Shown: positions 1 through 8,249 of the stretch, piece by piece | Layout: each line of letters starts with the position of its first letter | How positions within the stretch are numbered: position 1 is the stretch's first letter | NCBI RefSeq assembly: GCF_014200605.1 | Contig: NZ_JACHCE010000009.1 | Coordinates: 124,001 to 188,000 of the forward strand | Length of the DNA: 64,000 nt | DNA from: Pedobacter cryoconitis | GTDB taxonomy: Bacteria; Bacteroidota; Bacteroidia; Sphingobacteriales; Sphingobacteriaceae | Reading direction: 5' to 3' | Made by a program: the position numbers and the translations under genes | The notes under the pieces: model-generated | What the model saw: the letters and a program-made list of their open reading frames with translations, nothing else | Database searches by the model: none | Told to the model about the DNA's origin: nothing

Positions 1-1
1 A

Positions 2-787
2 GCATTAACAGCTGACGATTTTCCAAATCGCTTATTCTTTAGAGTAGATAGCGTGGAAGGACTGGCCGAAAAGATCGTCTCTAAATTTGATGCAGAGAGA
101 AAACTGCCGGCAAGGGTATTTATTTCCAGAGAAATAGGGGAGCATAATTATTTTAGAAGAGCATTGGAGGCTAACCAGATAGAAATAGAAGGAAGATCAC
201 TGATCCGTACTTTTCCTATTGTGAACGTACTGGACCCTTTTTATCTTAAACATATCAACTGGATCTTTTTCAGCAGCCGTAATGGGGTAGAATACTTCTT
301 TAAACTGAAACCAGTATTACCTAAACATACCAAATTTGGCGTAGTAGGCAGAGGATCTGCAGATGCATTAAGGAAACATGGTCATAAAGCTGATTATGTA
401 GGTGAAAGTGGTGATATTACTGAGGTTGGTGAAGATTTTGCAGTATTGGTCAGAAACCAGACTGTTTTATTCCCTCGTGCTCAGGACTCACTGTTAAGTA
501 TTCAGAAATCTCTGAATGAAGACACTAAAATTATTGATCTGCCTATCTATGAGACAGTCATAGAAGAAAATATAGACCATACCTATGCTGATGTATTGAT
601 CTTTACCAGCCCCTCTAATGTAGAAGCTTATTTTGCTGATAACTTACTGGACCCGGGACAAAAGGTAATCGCTATAGGAAATTCAACAGGAAAGAAATTT
701 GAGGAAATGGGGGTAGACTATGTACTTCCTTATTCTCCTGACGAAATCGGACTTGCAGAAGCGGTATTCGGAATTGATATTAAATAA
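2..787 (+). CDS. hemD: uroporphyrinogen-III synthase, partial; probably C-terminal part of a HemC-HemD fusion
   Basis: HemD cyclises hydroxymethylbilane with inversion of ring D to uroporphyrinogen III. Weakly conserved HemD features are visible: FISREIGEHNYFRRAL near the start, WIFFSSRNGVEYFF (the usual F-T/S-S-xNGV block), VLIFTSPSNVEAYF and VIAIGNSTGKKFEEMG near the end. The frame is open to the left window edge without a stop. The first possible start in the window is GTG at 53, but the residues before it (DDFPNRLFFRVDS) run smoothly into the protein and look like the tail of hydroxymethylbilane synthase, so the gene probably begins upstream as a HemC-HemD fusion. That is inference; a separate hemD starting at GTG 53 remains possible. 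It ends 18 bases before hemB. Confidence 0.8.
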   Translation, partial: ALTADDFPNRLFFRVDSVEGLAEKIVSKFDAERKLPARVFISREIGEHNYFRRALEANQIEIEGRSLIRTFPIVNVLDPFYLKHINWIFFSSRNGVEYFFKLKPVLPKHTKFGVVGRGSADALRKHGHKADYVGESGDITEVGEDFAVLVRNQTVLFPRAQDSLLSIQKSLNEDTKIIDLPIYETVIEENIDHTYADVLIFTSPSNVEAYFADNLLDPGQKVIAIGNSTGKKFEEMGVDYVLPYSPDEIGLAEAVFGIDIK

Positions 788-805
788 AAAAAAGAGAGGT
801 TGATT

Positions 806-1774
806 ATGTTGCACCGTCCACGTAGATTAAGAAAGAACCCAATTGTAAGAGAGATGATGGCCGAAACAAAACTGTCGAAAGACATGTTTGTTTATCCATA
901 TTTTATTGTTCCGGGTAACGGAGTGAAACATGGTATTGATTCCATGCCTGGAGTAAATCATTTTTCGACAGATCAATTGATCAGAGATGTTGAAAAAGGA
1001 CTGGAGCTTGGTGTAAATAAAATCATGCTTTTTGGTGTGGGAGATGAAAAATCTGAGGATGCACGTTCTGCATACCATGATCATTCATTAGTACCTGCTG
1101 CTGTTCGTGAATTAAAGAAAAACTTTGGTGACGATTTATATGTAGTTACCGATGTTTGCGTTTGTTCTTATACAACACATGGACATTGTGGTATTCTGAA
1201 AGATGATTATGTGCAGAATGATGAAACCGTAGAAGTGATTGCTAAAATGGCGTTGACACATGCACAGGCCGGAGCAGATATGTTAGCACCATCAGATATG
1301 ATGGATGGACGTATCGGTGCCATGCGTAATTTACTGGATCAGCATGGTTATGTAAACGCAGCGATTATGTCACATGCCACTAAATTTGCTTCTGCTTATT
1401 ACGGGCCGTTCAGGGAGGCTGCGGATTGTGCGCCAAGTAAGGGTGATAGAAAAGCTTATCAGATGGATTTTAGAAATCCTGAGGAAGCTTTGCGGGAGGC
1501 ATTGCTGGATCAGCGTGAAGGAGCAGATGTATTAATGGTGAAGCCGGCATTAGCTTACATGGATGTAATTCATAACCTGAAACAAAATACAGATTTGCCT
1601 ATTGCCTGCTATAATGTATCAGGAGAATATGCAATGGTCAAAGCAGCTGCTCAAAAGGGCTGGATTGATGAACAAAAGATAGTAATGGAAACTATGTATG
1701 CTTTTGCACGTGCGGGAGCAAGTATAATTACCACTTACCATATAAGAGATATTGTAGAAAAGAACTGGATGTAA
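806..1774 (+). CDS. hemB: delta-aminolevulinic acid dehydratase (porphobilinogen synthase)
   Basis: Condenses two 5-aminolevulinate molecules to porphobilinogen in the cytosol. Counting from ATG 806, the cysteine metal site TDVCVCSYTTHGHCG holds C118, C120 and C128, and the two Schiff-base lysines are K193 (SHATKFASAYYGPFREAA) and K246 (VLMVKPALAYMD). Length of 322 aa is normal. An in-frame TTG lies at 800, but the purine-rich GAGAGG at 794-799 sits properly before ATG 806 and family members begin MLHRPRRLR. The cysteine triad suggests a Zn-dependent enzyme. It is followed one base later by hemL, so the two are co-transcribed. Confidence 0.97.
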   Translation: MLHRPRRLRKNPIVREMMAETKLSKDMFVYPYFIVPGNGVKHGIDSMPGVNHFSTDQLIRDVEKGLELGVNKIMLFGVGDEKSEDARSAYHDHSLVPAAVRELKKNFGDDLYVVTDVCVCSYTTHGHCGILKDDYVQNDETVEVIAKMALTHAQAGADMLAPSDMMDGRIGAMRNLLDQHGYVNAAIMSHATKFASAYYGPFREAADCAPSKGDRKAYQMDFRNPEEALREALLDQREGADVLMVKPALAYMDVIHNLKQNTDLPIACYNVSGEYAMVKAAAQKGWIDEQKIVMETMYAFARAGASIITTYHIRDIVEKNWM

Positions 1775-1775
1775 T

Positions 1776-3149
1776 ATGTTAGAATCGTTAAAAAAGATGT
1801 TTTCCGGCAACGAAGGAGATATGCCTGTAAATACTGGAAGTAAACCAGATATTTCAAGAGAGAAATCCAAAGAGCTGTATGAAAAGGCAAAAACTTATTT
1901 TCCTGGCGGAGTTAATTCACCAGTAAGAGCGTTTAAATCTGTTTACGGAACACCATTATTCATTCAAAAAGGTGATGGATGTTTTGTCTGGGATGCTGAT
2001 GGAAATCAATTTATTGATTTCTGCGGTAGCTGGGGACCTTTAATTCTGGGGCATAACCCAACTAAAGTAAGAGAAAAAGTGATCGAAACGATGCAGAATG
2101 GCATGAGCTTCGGTGCACCTACTGCTTTGGAAAATGAACTGGCAGAACTGATTATCAAAAACAATAAACACGTAGAAAAGATTCGTTTTACGAGTTCTGG
2201 TACTGAAGCAGTGATGTCTGCAATTCGTCTGGCACGTGGTTATACCAAAAGAGATAAGATCCTGAAATTTGAAGGCTGTTATCATGGCCATAGTGATTCA
2301 CTCTTGGTAAAAGCAGGTTCTGGCCTGGTTACTTTTGGTGAAACGTCATCTCTGGGCGTACCTAAATCTTTTGCTGAAGAGACTATTGTTATTCCTTTAA
2401 ATGATACAGATGCTTTAACACAGGCTTTTGCTCAGTTTAAAGACCAGCTGGCAGCAGTAATTATTGAAGGTATTCCTGCCAATAACGGATTGCTGATACA
2501 GGACCCCGCTTATATAGAGTTCCTTCAAAAAATCTGTAAGGACAATGGTACATTACTGATTTTTGATGAAGTGATCACTGGTTTCCGTTTAGGTTTTGAG
2601 GGGGCTGCGGGTTATTATAATGCTAAACCGGATATCGTCACTTATGGTAAGATACTAGGTGGCGGTTTACCTGTAGGAATGTATGGTGCATCTGCAGAAA
2701 TCATGGGACATATCTCTCCTGACGGTGGTGTTTATCAGGCTGGAACTTTATCAGGAAATCCTGTAGCTATGGCAGCAGGTATCGCCCAGCTGACTGAGTT
2801 ACTTAAATCTGGTTTCTACAAAGAACTGAATGCAAAAGCTACTGAATTTGCTGAAGGTATCCAGCGTTTTGCTACCGCAAGAAGTTATAAATTCAAAGTG
2901 TTTCATGTAGGTTCGATCTTCTGGTTCGCTTTTACAGACAAGGATAAAATCCAGTGTGCAGAAGATATTGATGCCGCAAGCATGGAGAAATTTAAAATAA
3001 TGCACCGTGAATTGTTAAACAGAGGGATTTATTTAGGCCCTTCTGGTTATGAGGTGGGATTTGTTTCTGCTGCACACACAAAAATTGAATTAGAAAAGGC
3101 TAAAAGAGCAATTCTTGAAGCTTTGGACATTGTTTTTAGGAATAAATAA
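1776..3149 (+). CDS. hemL: glutamate-1-semialdehyde 2,1-aminomutase
   Basis: PLP-dependent aminomutase that makes 5-aminolevulinate from glutamate-1-semialdehyde, so this organism uses the C5 (tRNA-Glu) route. FPGGVNSPVRAF, the SSGTEAVMSAIRLARG phosphate-binding region, FDEVITGFR and TYGKILGGGLPVG with the PLP lysine K292 are all present, as is the late AGTLSGNP block. At 457 aa it is roughly 25-30 residues longer than usual, because of a polar N-terminal extension before the conserved SKELYEKAKTYFPGG. A later start is possible, but ATG 1776 directly follows the hemB stop. The partner HemA is not in the window. Confidence 0.96.
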   Translation: MLESLKKMFSGNEGDMPVNTGSKPDISREKSKELYEKAKTYFPGGVNSPVRAFKSVYGTPLFIQKGDGCFVWDADGNQFIDFCGSWGPLILGHNPTKVREKVIETMQNGMSFGAPTALENELAELIIKNNKHVEKIRFTSSGTEAVMSAIRLARGYTKRDKILKFEGCYHGHSDSLLVKAGSGLVTFGETSSLGVPKSFAEETIVIPLNDTDALTQAFAQFKDQLAAVIIEGIPANNGLLIQDPAYIEFLQKICKDNGTLLIFDEVITGFRLGFEGAAGYYNAKPDIVTYGKILGGGLPVGMYGASAEIMGHISPDGGVYQAGTLSGNPVAMAAGIAQLTELLKSGFYKELNAKATEFAEGIQRFATARSYKFKVFHVGSIFWFAFTDKDKIQCAEDIDAASMEKFKIMHRELLNRGIYLGPSGYEVGFVSAAHTKIELEKAKRAILEALDIVFRNK

Positions 3150-3207
3150 ATTAACAGTATATTTAAGAGCTGTTTAGGTTTAAACAGTTTCAAGAGGTTT
3201 AGAAATT

Positions 3208-4074
3208 TTGAAGAAATCAATCATCATATTTTATTTCATGCTGCTGTACTCACTGGTACAGCTGATCTCCTGGGGAACGCTTGTCGTTAAACTTCAGCCT
3301 TCCAGAATGGCTATGGTCATGGGAGAGGGGTCTGTGTTTTTGTTTCTTCTGTGTGTAGGGGCATATTTCCTGCATCAATCGATCAAAAAAGAAGATCTTT
3401 TGAGAGAGCAGCAGCAAAACTTTCTGTTATCTGTTACACATGAACTTAAATCACCATTGGCAGCAATTAAACTGTCGCTTCAAACGATTGTGAAACGTGA
3501 TCTGGATAAGGCACGTCAAACTTCTTTACTGAACAATTCATTAAAGGATATTGAGCGCCTGGATGATCTGGTTGAAAATATGCTGCTGGCTACAAAAATT
3601 GAAAACCGCTCGTATTCCTTCCCTAAGGAAGAGTTTGATTTTTCAGAACTGGTTACCAAAATAACTGACAGGTTGCAAATTCATTCTTGCGGATGTGAAC
3701 AGGTTATTAATCCTGTGATCCAGCCGAATGTAAAAGTTATGGGAGATCCTTTTACGCTTTCTTCTGTAGTAACTAACCTGGTAGAAAATGCGGTAAAATA
3801 TTCTGGCCCATGTGCTGAAGTGGGAGTTGAACTGGGAATGCGTGATGGACATCCTTTCCTGAGTGTTTCTGATAGAGGGCCCGGTATTCCTGATGCGGAA
3901 AAAATGCTCATATTTGATAAGTTTTACCGTGTTGGTGAAGAAAATACAAGGAAAGCGAAAGGAACGGGGCTGGGATTGTTTATAGTAAAAGAAGTTTTGC
4001 AAAAACATGACGCTGATATCAGCGTCAGAGACAATGTACCGCAGGGTACAATTTTTGAAATCACATTTAGTTGA
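3208..4074 (+). CDS. membrane sensor histidine kinase
   Basis: Short sensor kinase of 288 aa. Two N-terminal membrane segments (about 5-22 and 38-56) flank a very small external loop, so it may sense something in or at the membrane. The HisKA domain has the phospho-acceptor His78 in LSVTHELKSPLAAIK. The ATPase domain shows the N box (TNLVENAVKYSG), G1 (DRGPGIPD), F box (FDKFYRV) and G2 (GTGLGLFIVKEVL). It starts at TTG 3208, with AAGAGG at 3192-3197 as a ribosome site; no ATG lies before the first membrane segment. It ends six bases before the response regulator start. Its place inside a haem operon suggests a link to haem or redox state, but the sequence does not show the signal. Confidence 0.93.
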   Translation: MKKSIIIFYFMLLYSLVQLISWGTLVVKLQPSRMAMVMGEGSVFLFLLCVGAYFLHQSIKKEDLLREQQQNFLLSVTHELKSPLAAIKLSLQTIVKRDLDKARQTSLLNNSLKDIERLDDLVENMLLATKIENRSYSFPKEEFDFSELVTKITDRLQIHSCGCEQVINPVIQPNVKVMGDPFTLSSVVTNLVENAVKYSGPCAEVGVELGMRDGHPFLSVSDRGPGIPDAEKMLIFDKFYRVGEENTRKAKGTGLGLFIVKEVLQKHDADISVRDNVPQGTIFEITFS

Positions 4075-4079
4075 TCATT

Positions 4080-4787
4080 ATGCAACAGAAATTAAGAATT
4101 TTATTGGTCGAAGACGAAGACCATTTATTAGATGCTATAAAATTAAACCTTGAATTAGAAGGTTACAAAGTCCATGCAGTAAAGGATGGTAAAACAGCTT
4201 TGAAGATCTTCAAAGAAGAACGTTTTAACCTGATCATTCTGGATGTGATGCTTCCTGAAATGGATGGCTTCCAGGTTTGTGAAACTATACGTTTGGAAAA
4301 TACTGAGGTTCCTATCTTATTTTTAACGGCTAAAAACACAAGTGAAGACCGTGTAATGGGCCTTAAAAAAGGTGCTGATGATTACCTGGTTAAACCTTTC
4401 AATTTAGAAGAACTGATCTTAAGAGTTGGTATCCTGGTTAAACGCAGCATGAAATCTGACGATTTAAAGGAATTGAATTCTTACAAAATCGGAGAGAAAA
4501 CTATCTATTTCAATTCATTCGAGCTGAAACAGGATGATGGTGTAATCGTTCCATTAACTAAAAAAGAAACGATGCTGCTTAAATTACTGATTGAGCGTAA
4601 AAACGAAGCAGTTTCGAGAGAGCAAATCCTGGAAACAGTTTGGAATTATGATGTTTATCCTTCGACACGTACAATTGATAACTTCATCCTTACTTTCCGT
4701 AAGTATTTTGAACCAGATCAGAAAAACCCGGTTTATTTCCACTCAATTCGTGGTGTAGGCTATAAATTTACGGATATTCATAACTAA
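4080..4787 (+). CDS. OmpR/PhoB-family response regulator
   Basis: Two-domain DNA-binding regulator of 235 aa, cognate to the kinase just upstream. The receiver domain (about 5-120) has the acidic pair in LLVEDED, the phospho-acceptor Asp55 in LIILDVMLPEMDGF and the conserved lysine in DYLVKPFN. The C-terminal winged-helix domain (about 135-232) has LTKKETMLLKLLIERKNEAVSREQIL and the recognition region STRTIDNFILTFRKYF. An in-frame TTG at 4071 overlaps the kinase stop, but ATG 4080 fits the family N-terminus. Target genes are unknown; the surrounding hem genes are an obvious guess. Confidence 0.95.
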   Translation: MQQKLRILLVEDEDHLLDAIKLNLELEGYKVHAVKDGKTALKIFKEERFNLIILDVMLPEMDGFQVCETIRLENTEVPILFLTAKNTSEDRVMGLKKGADDYLVKPFNLEELILRVGILVKRSMKSDDLKELNSYKIGEKTIYFNSFELKQDDGVIVPLTKKETMLLKLLIERKNEAVSREQILETVWNYDVYPSTRTIDNFILTFRKYFEPDQKNPVYFHSIRGVGYKFTDIHN

Positions 4788-5311
4788 TGTATAACGCAAA
4801 AGGCAGGTATGCTCTGATGGCAATTTTTGTTATTGCCGCTGGAGTGTGCCTTTTTTATGACCAGCAACAGCTGGCAGTGATTTTAGGTTTAATGACCGGA
4901 TTTGTAATCTGGAGTCATTTCAAGAGCAGCTCCATCTTAATTGCGTCAAAGTATTTTAAAGATGGTAATTATGATAAAGCTGAACAATTATTAGCCGAAG
5001 TCCCAAATCCGGACCGTCTTGCCAAAAACAGACGTGGTTACTATGAATTTATGATTGCCAATATTGCGCTTAAAAAGGAAGATTACCAGGCTGCTGAATA
5101 TCATTTTCAGGTAGCCAGCCGTTTTCCTCTGGGCACAAAAAGTGATAAGTCTTTTGTATTGATACATCTGGCTAACCTTGCACTGCGCAAAAAAGATAAA
5201 GTAAGAGCATTGGCCTATGCCGACAAAGCAAAGGACCTTGCAAATACAGAGAGAACGAAAGAGATAATTAATAAAATAGAAAAAGAAGCAAATAGCTTAC
5301 CAACAAATTAA
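4787..5311 (+). CDS. TPR-like membrane protein
   Basis: 174 aa with two N-terminal membrane helices (about 7-23 and 27-44) followed by a soluble domain of helical hairpins. KYFKDGNYDKAEQLLAEV, IALKKEDYQAAEYHFQVA and LALRKKDKVRALAYADKA each look like tetratricopeptide units, giving about three repeats. Such domains act as protein-binding scaffolds. Its start codon overlaps the regulator's stop by one base (TAATG), which implies translational coupling with the two-component pair. Hypothetical in function; it could be a scaffold for haem enzymes or part of the sensing system. Confidence 0.8.
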   Translation: MYNAKGRYALMAIFVIAAGVCLFYDQQQLAVILGLMTGFVIWSHFKSSSILIASKYFKDGNYDKAEQLLAEVPNPDRLAKNRRGYYEFMIANIALKKEDYQAAEYHFQVASRFPLGTKSDKSFVLIHLANLALRKKDKVRALAYADKAKDLANTERTKEIINKIEKEANSLPTN

Positions 5312-5317
5312 GATTAG

Positions 5318-6340
5318 ATGAACACTTTATTTTTAGATGCAGCATGGTCCAAACAAACTGAACGCCCACCCGTATGGATGATGCGTCAGGCTGGTCGTTT
5401 CATGCCGGAATATTGGGAGATTAAAAACAAGTATTCATTCTTAGAGATGTGCAAAACGCCTGAAATTGCCGCTGATGTAACGATGTTGCCAGTAGAATTA
5501 TTAGGCATTGATGCTGCTATTTTGTTTTGTGATATATTGGTTACCGGTGAGGCAATGGGTGGCGATCTTAGCTTTACGCAAGGTATAGGTCCTCGTTTTG
5601 CAAATCCTGTACGTACATTGAAAGATGTAGAAAATTTGAATGTAGATTGTCTGGATCAGCTTGAGTATGTTGCTGATGCGATTAAAGTTATTCAACAACG
5701 CTTAAACGGAAGTATTCCGCTAATTGGTTTTGCTGGTGCCCCTTTTACCGTAATGAGCTACCTGGTTGAAGGTGCTTCTTCAAAAGATTTCAAGCTTACA
5801 AAATTATTGATGCATAATCATCCGGAGGTTGCTCATAAATTGTTAGCTAAAATTGCTAAGGTAACTGCCGATTATCTGAACCTGCAGATTGCTGCCGGGG
5901 TAAATGCAATACAGATTTTTGATAGCTGGGCAATGGCTTTGTCATGGAATGACTATCAGGAATTTTCTCACCGTTATATCCAGGAGATTATTGCTAATCT
6001 GAACAGGAAAGATATCCCTGTGATCTCTTTCTGTAAAGGAAGTTCTGTGTTTGCACCGATTATGGCTACTGCAAAACCAGATGTAATTTCTGTAGACTGG
6101 AATGCTGATTTATTAAATATTAAACAAGCTTTACCAGCTGGTATTGCTGTTCAGGGTAACCTTGATCCACATATTTTATATGCTGAGAAACCGGTTATTA
6201 AAAAACATATTTTGCAATTGTTTGAACGTATGCGTGGGGAAAATGGATTTATATTCAATTTAGGTCATGGTATCATGCCTGATATTCCTTTTGATAACGT
6301 GAAGTATGCAATTGATTTCATTAAAGAATTCCGCTATTAA
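5318..6340 (+). CDS. hemE: uroporphyrinogen decarboxylase
   Basis: Decarboxylates the four acetate side chains of uroporphyrinogen III to give coproporphyrinogen III. The N-terminal signature PPVWMMRQAGRFMPEYW, the second signature GFAGAPFTVMSYLVEG, the FDSWA region and the C-terminal FNLGHGIMPDIP block are all intact. Length of 340 aa is normal. ATG 5318 follows the TPR gene by six bases and the stop overlaps the hemJ start (TAATG), so it belongs to the same operon as hemB and hemL. Confidence 0.97.
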   Translation: MNTLFLDAAWSKQTERPPVWMMRQAGRFMPEYWEIKNKYSFLEMCKTPEIAADVTMLPVELLGIDAAILFCDILVTGEAMGGDLSFTQGIGPRFANPVRTLKDVENLNVDCLDQLEYVADAIKVIQQRLNGSIPLIGFAGAPFTVMSYLVEGASSKDFKLTKLLMHNHPEVAHKLLAKIAKVTADYLNLQIAAGVNAIQIFDSWAMALSWNDYQEFSHRYIQEIIANLNRKDIPVISFCKGSSVFAPIMATAKPDVISVDWNADLLNIKQALPAGIAVQGNLDPHILYAEKPVIKKHILQLFERMRGENGFIFNLGHGIMPDIPFDNVKYAIDFIKEFRY

Positions 6341-6888
6341 TGGGTCAGTATTATCCATACGTACTTTCTGTCCATATCATCTTTGTGGTGAGCTGGATGG
6401 CAGGTTTGTTTTATAGCGTCCGCTTGTTTATTTATCATACGGAAGCGAATGACCGCCCTGATCAGGAAAAAGAGATTCTTCAAAAGGAGTTTATTAAGAT
6501 AGAACATAAGCTTTGGCATATTATTACTAACCCTGCAATGACTTTTGCTGTTCTTGCAGGAATAGGTATGATTTGTATCAATCCGGATTTGTTAAAGACT
6601 CCCTGGTTACATGTGAAACTTGGCTTTGTTTTGTTATTGCTGGTTTATCATTTTATATGTCAGCGGATAATGAAGCAGATGAAGAAAGGGATTTTTAAAC
6701 TGAGTTCTTTTAAACTGAGGTTATGGAATGAGGTGGCTACGGTTTTACTGGTCGCGATCGTGTTTACTGTGGTACTGAAAAGTGCGGTTGACTGGGTTTA
6801 TGGTTTGATCGGATTGATTGTGTTTTCGGGGGGGATTATGACAGCGGTTAAGTTGTACAAGAATTATCGCCAGAAACGCGGGGAGTAG
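6340..6888 (+). CDS. hemJ: HemJ-type protoporphyrinogen IX oxidase (membrane)
   Basis: Integral membrane protein of 182 aa. The HemJ/UPF0093 signature is clear: an early histidine in LSVHIIFVVSWMAGLFYSVRLFIYH, and a conserved lysine in PWLHVKLGFVLLLLVYH. Four to five hydrophobic helices are visible. HemJ oxidises protoporphyrinogen IX to protoporphyrin IX in bacteria that lack HemG and HemY; the family was formerly confused with CopD. The start overlaps the hemE stop by one base, so the two sequential-pathway enzymes are coupled. The gene is followed by the long hairpin at 6898-6991. Confidence 0.9.
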   Translation: MGQYYPYVLSVHIIFVVSWMAGLFYSVRLFIYHTEANDRPDQEKEILQKEFIKIEHKLWHIITNPAMTFAVLAGIGMICINPDLLKTPWLHVKLGFVLLLLVYHFICQRIMKQMKKGIFKLSSFKLRLWNEVATVLLVAIVFTVVLKSAVDWVYGLIGLIVFSGGIMTAVKLYKNYRQKRGE

Positions 6889-6897
6889 GATTTAAAA

Positions 6898-6991
6898 AGG
6901 GAAATAAAAAAAACCATGCAGTATTTCGGCTGGCATTCATCTGAAGGGACGAATGAGGCTCGAAATACTGCATGGTTTTTTTTATTTCTCT
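6898..6991. terminator. very long perfect inverted repeat, likely bidirectional terminator of the hem operon
   Basis: A perfect 28-bp stem (6901-6928 with 6961-6988), extended by a G-U pair and two more pairs, closes a 32-base loop that itself contains a 5-bp CATTC/GAATG helix. Eight A's in the left arm and eight T's in the right arm would give a U-tract on either strand, so it can terminate both ways. The stem is about three times longer than the other terminators in this window. It could also be a mobile palindromic element or an antisense RNA source. Confidence 0.75.
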
Positions 6992-7329
6992 GAGGGAAGT
7001 CCTGCTGTTTAGACGTTTACCGGAGAGAATTGCTTGTCTGGTGTGTGGGTTAGTGGATAGTTGTTTAAGAGGATAGCTTAAAGAAGATAAATTAAGAAGA
7101 ATAGATTTTGAAGTAATTTTATAGGAGATCGGTATATTTTCTTTTTTGTGAAACATATGATGGCGTTGAGCATCTATTAGATGGGAGAATACTTAAATTT
7201 AACTTGCGGGGCACATAGCTTACAAGATGCCTCTCTTGTTTAAACTTTGGATGCATAGGTGATAAGAATTGTAGATAATTAGAGAACAATAATTGATAGA
7301 AATAGGTTAATAGATAAGATACAAAGAAT
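6992..7329. other. intergenic region without recognisable gene
   Basis: About 340 bases between the hem hairpin and the barrel gene at 7330. It is AT-rich; the open frames crossing it on the - strand have no family-like content. No complete Bacteroidota promoter is found; TTTAAACTTTGG near 7238-7249 resembles a -7 box but with wrong spacing. It presumably carries the promoter and leader of the barrel gene. Confidence 0.4.
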
Positions 7330-8154
7330 ATGAAGAAGAATTTACTAATGACTTTATTGTTTAGTGGTATGATGGGCCTGACCTGTTTAACTGCGGCTGG
7401 ACAAGAAATAGATACGACTGTGGTTACGGGGCAGAAGATTGCTGGAAATTCAGTGAAGGCCCGGAAATACAACTTAAATTTATCTTTTGGACGAAGTGAG
7501 GATAGTGTAAAGAATGAATCAGCCCCTACAGGACGCTTTGGATACGGAATTACTTTTACCAGACTGGATATTGGTTTTTCAAGATTAATTGATAATGGCA
7601 GTTTTAAGCTTTCTCCTAAGAATGATTTTTTGGATTACAGAGGGATTAAGACAAGTACGGTATCATTTGATATAGCGTATTTTGGTTACCGCTTTAATCC
7701 TAATTTCAGGATATATGCGGCTGCAGGATTCGACTGGACACTGATACGCCTGAATAGAAATATTACTATTCAAAAGAATACACCGGATCTTACTTATGTA
7801 GAGGAACCGATCGATTTTAGTAAGAATAGGTTTTCCAGTAGTTATGTGCATATTCCACTGAATTTTGAGTTCAGGACTAAGGAGAATCAAAGGGGCAAAA
7901 GATTTTATTTTGTGGTAGGACCCGAGGTTAGTTTCCTGCTGAATGGAAAGGTTAAGCAGATTAGCGACGAACGCGGTAAACAGAAGTTCAGAAATGATTA
8001 CGATTTTCAAAAAGTTCGCCTGGGCGGAACATTGAGAGTCGCTTATGCCGGAATCGGTTTATTTACCAAATATTACTTTAATGATATGTTTGATACTGAG
8101 GCACAGAAAGGACTTAAAAATATGTCTTTTGGTATTACTTTCGGAATTCACTAG
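7330..8154 (+). CDS. secreted outer-membrane beta-barrel protein (unassigned)
   Basis: 274 aa with a signal peptide (MKKNLLMTLLFSGMMGLTCLTAAG, cleavage near residue 24). The mature part alternates polar and aromatic/hydrophobic residues in strand-like stretches (SFDIAYFGYRFNPNFRIYAAAGFDW, YVHIPLNFEFRTK, LRVAYAGIGLFTKYYFND) and ends in strand-like SFGITFGIH, as in 8-strand OmpA/OmpW-like barrels. No specific family was recognised. It stands alone, followed by a terminator at 8177. Confidence 0.75.
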   Translation: MKKNLLMTLLFSGMMGLTCLTAAGQEIDTTVVTGQKIAGNSVKARKYNLNLSFGRSEDSVKNESAPTGRFGYGITFTRLDIGFSRLIDNGSFKLSPKNDFLDYRGIKTSTVSFDIAYFGYRFNPNFRIYAAAGFDWTLIRLNRNITIQKNTPDLTYVEEPIDFSKNRFSSSYVHIPLNFEFRTKENQRGKRFYFVVGPEVSFLLNGKVKQISDERGKQKFRNDYDFQKVRLGGTLRVAYAGIGLFTKYYFNDMFDTEAQKGLKNMSFGITFGIH

Positions 8155-8176
8155 GGTATACATAAATAATAGGGAA

Positions 8177-8207
8177 CCTCAGGACAGTTATGTTCTGAGG
8201 TTTTTTT
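8177..8207 (+). terminator. rho-independent terminator
   Basis: Stem CCTCAGGAC / GTTCTGAGG (8177-8185 with 8192-8200, one G-U pair), six-base loop, then seven T's. It ends the barrel-protein transcript. Confidence 0.85.
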
Positions 8208-8249
8208 GTGTCATAAGGGATTCAATTCTGTACGGATACTAGGTAATTT

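Noticed and set aside
7119..7472. 117-codon - strand frame
   Set aside because: Overlaps the start of the barrel-protein gene with a good signal peptide on the + strand; no family content.
8045..8242. 65-codon + strand frame crossing the end of the barrel gene
   Set aside because: Runs through the terminator at 8177-8207 and has no conserved features.
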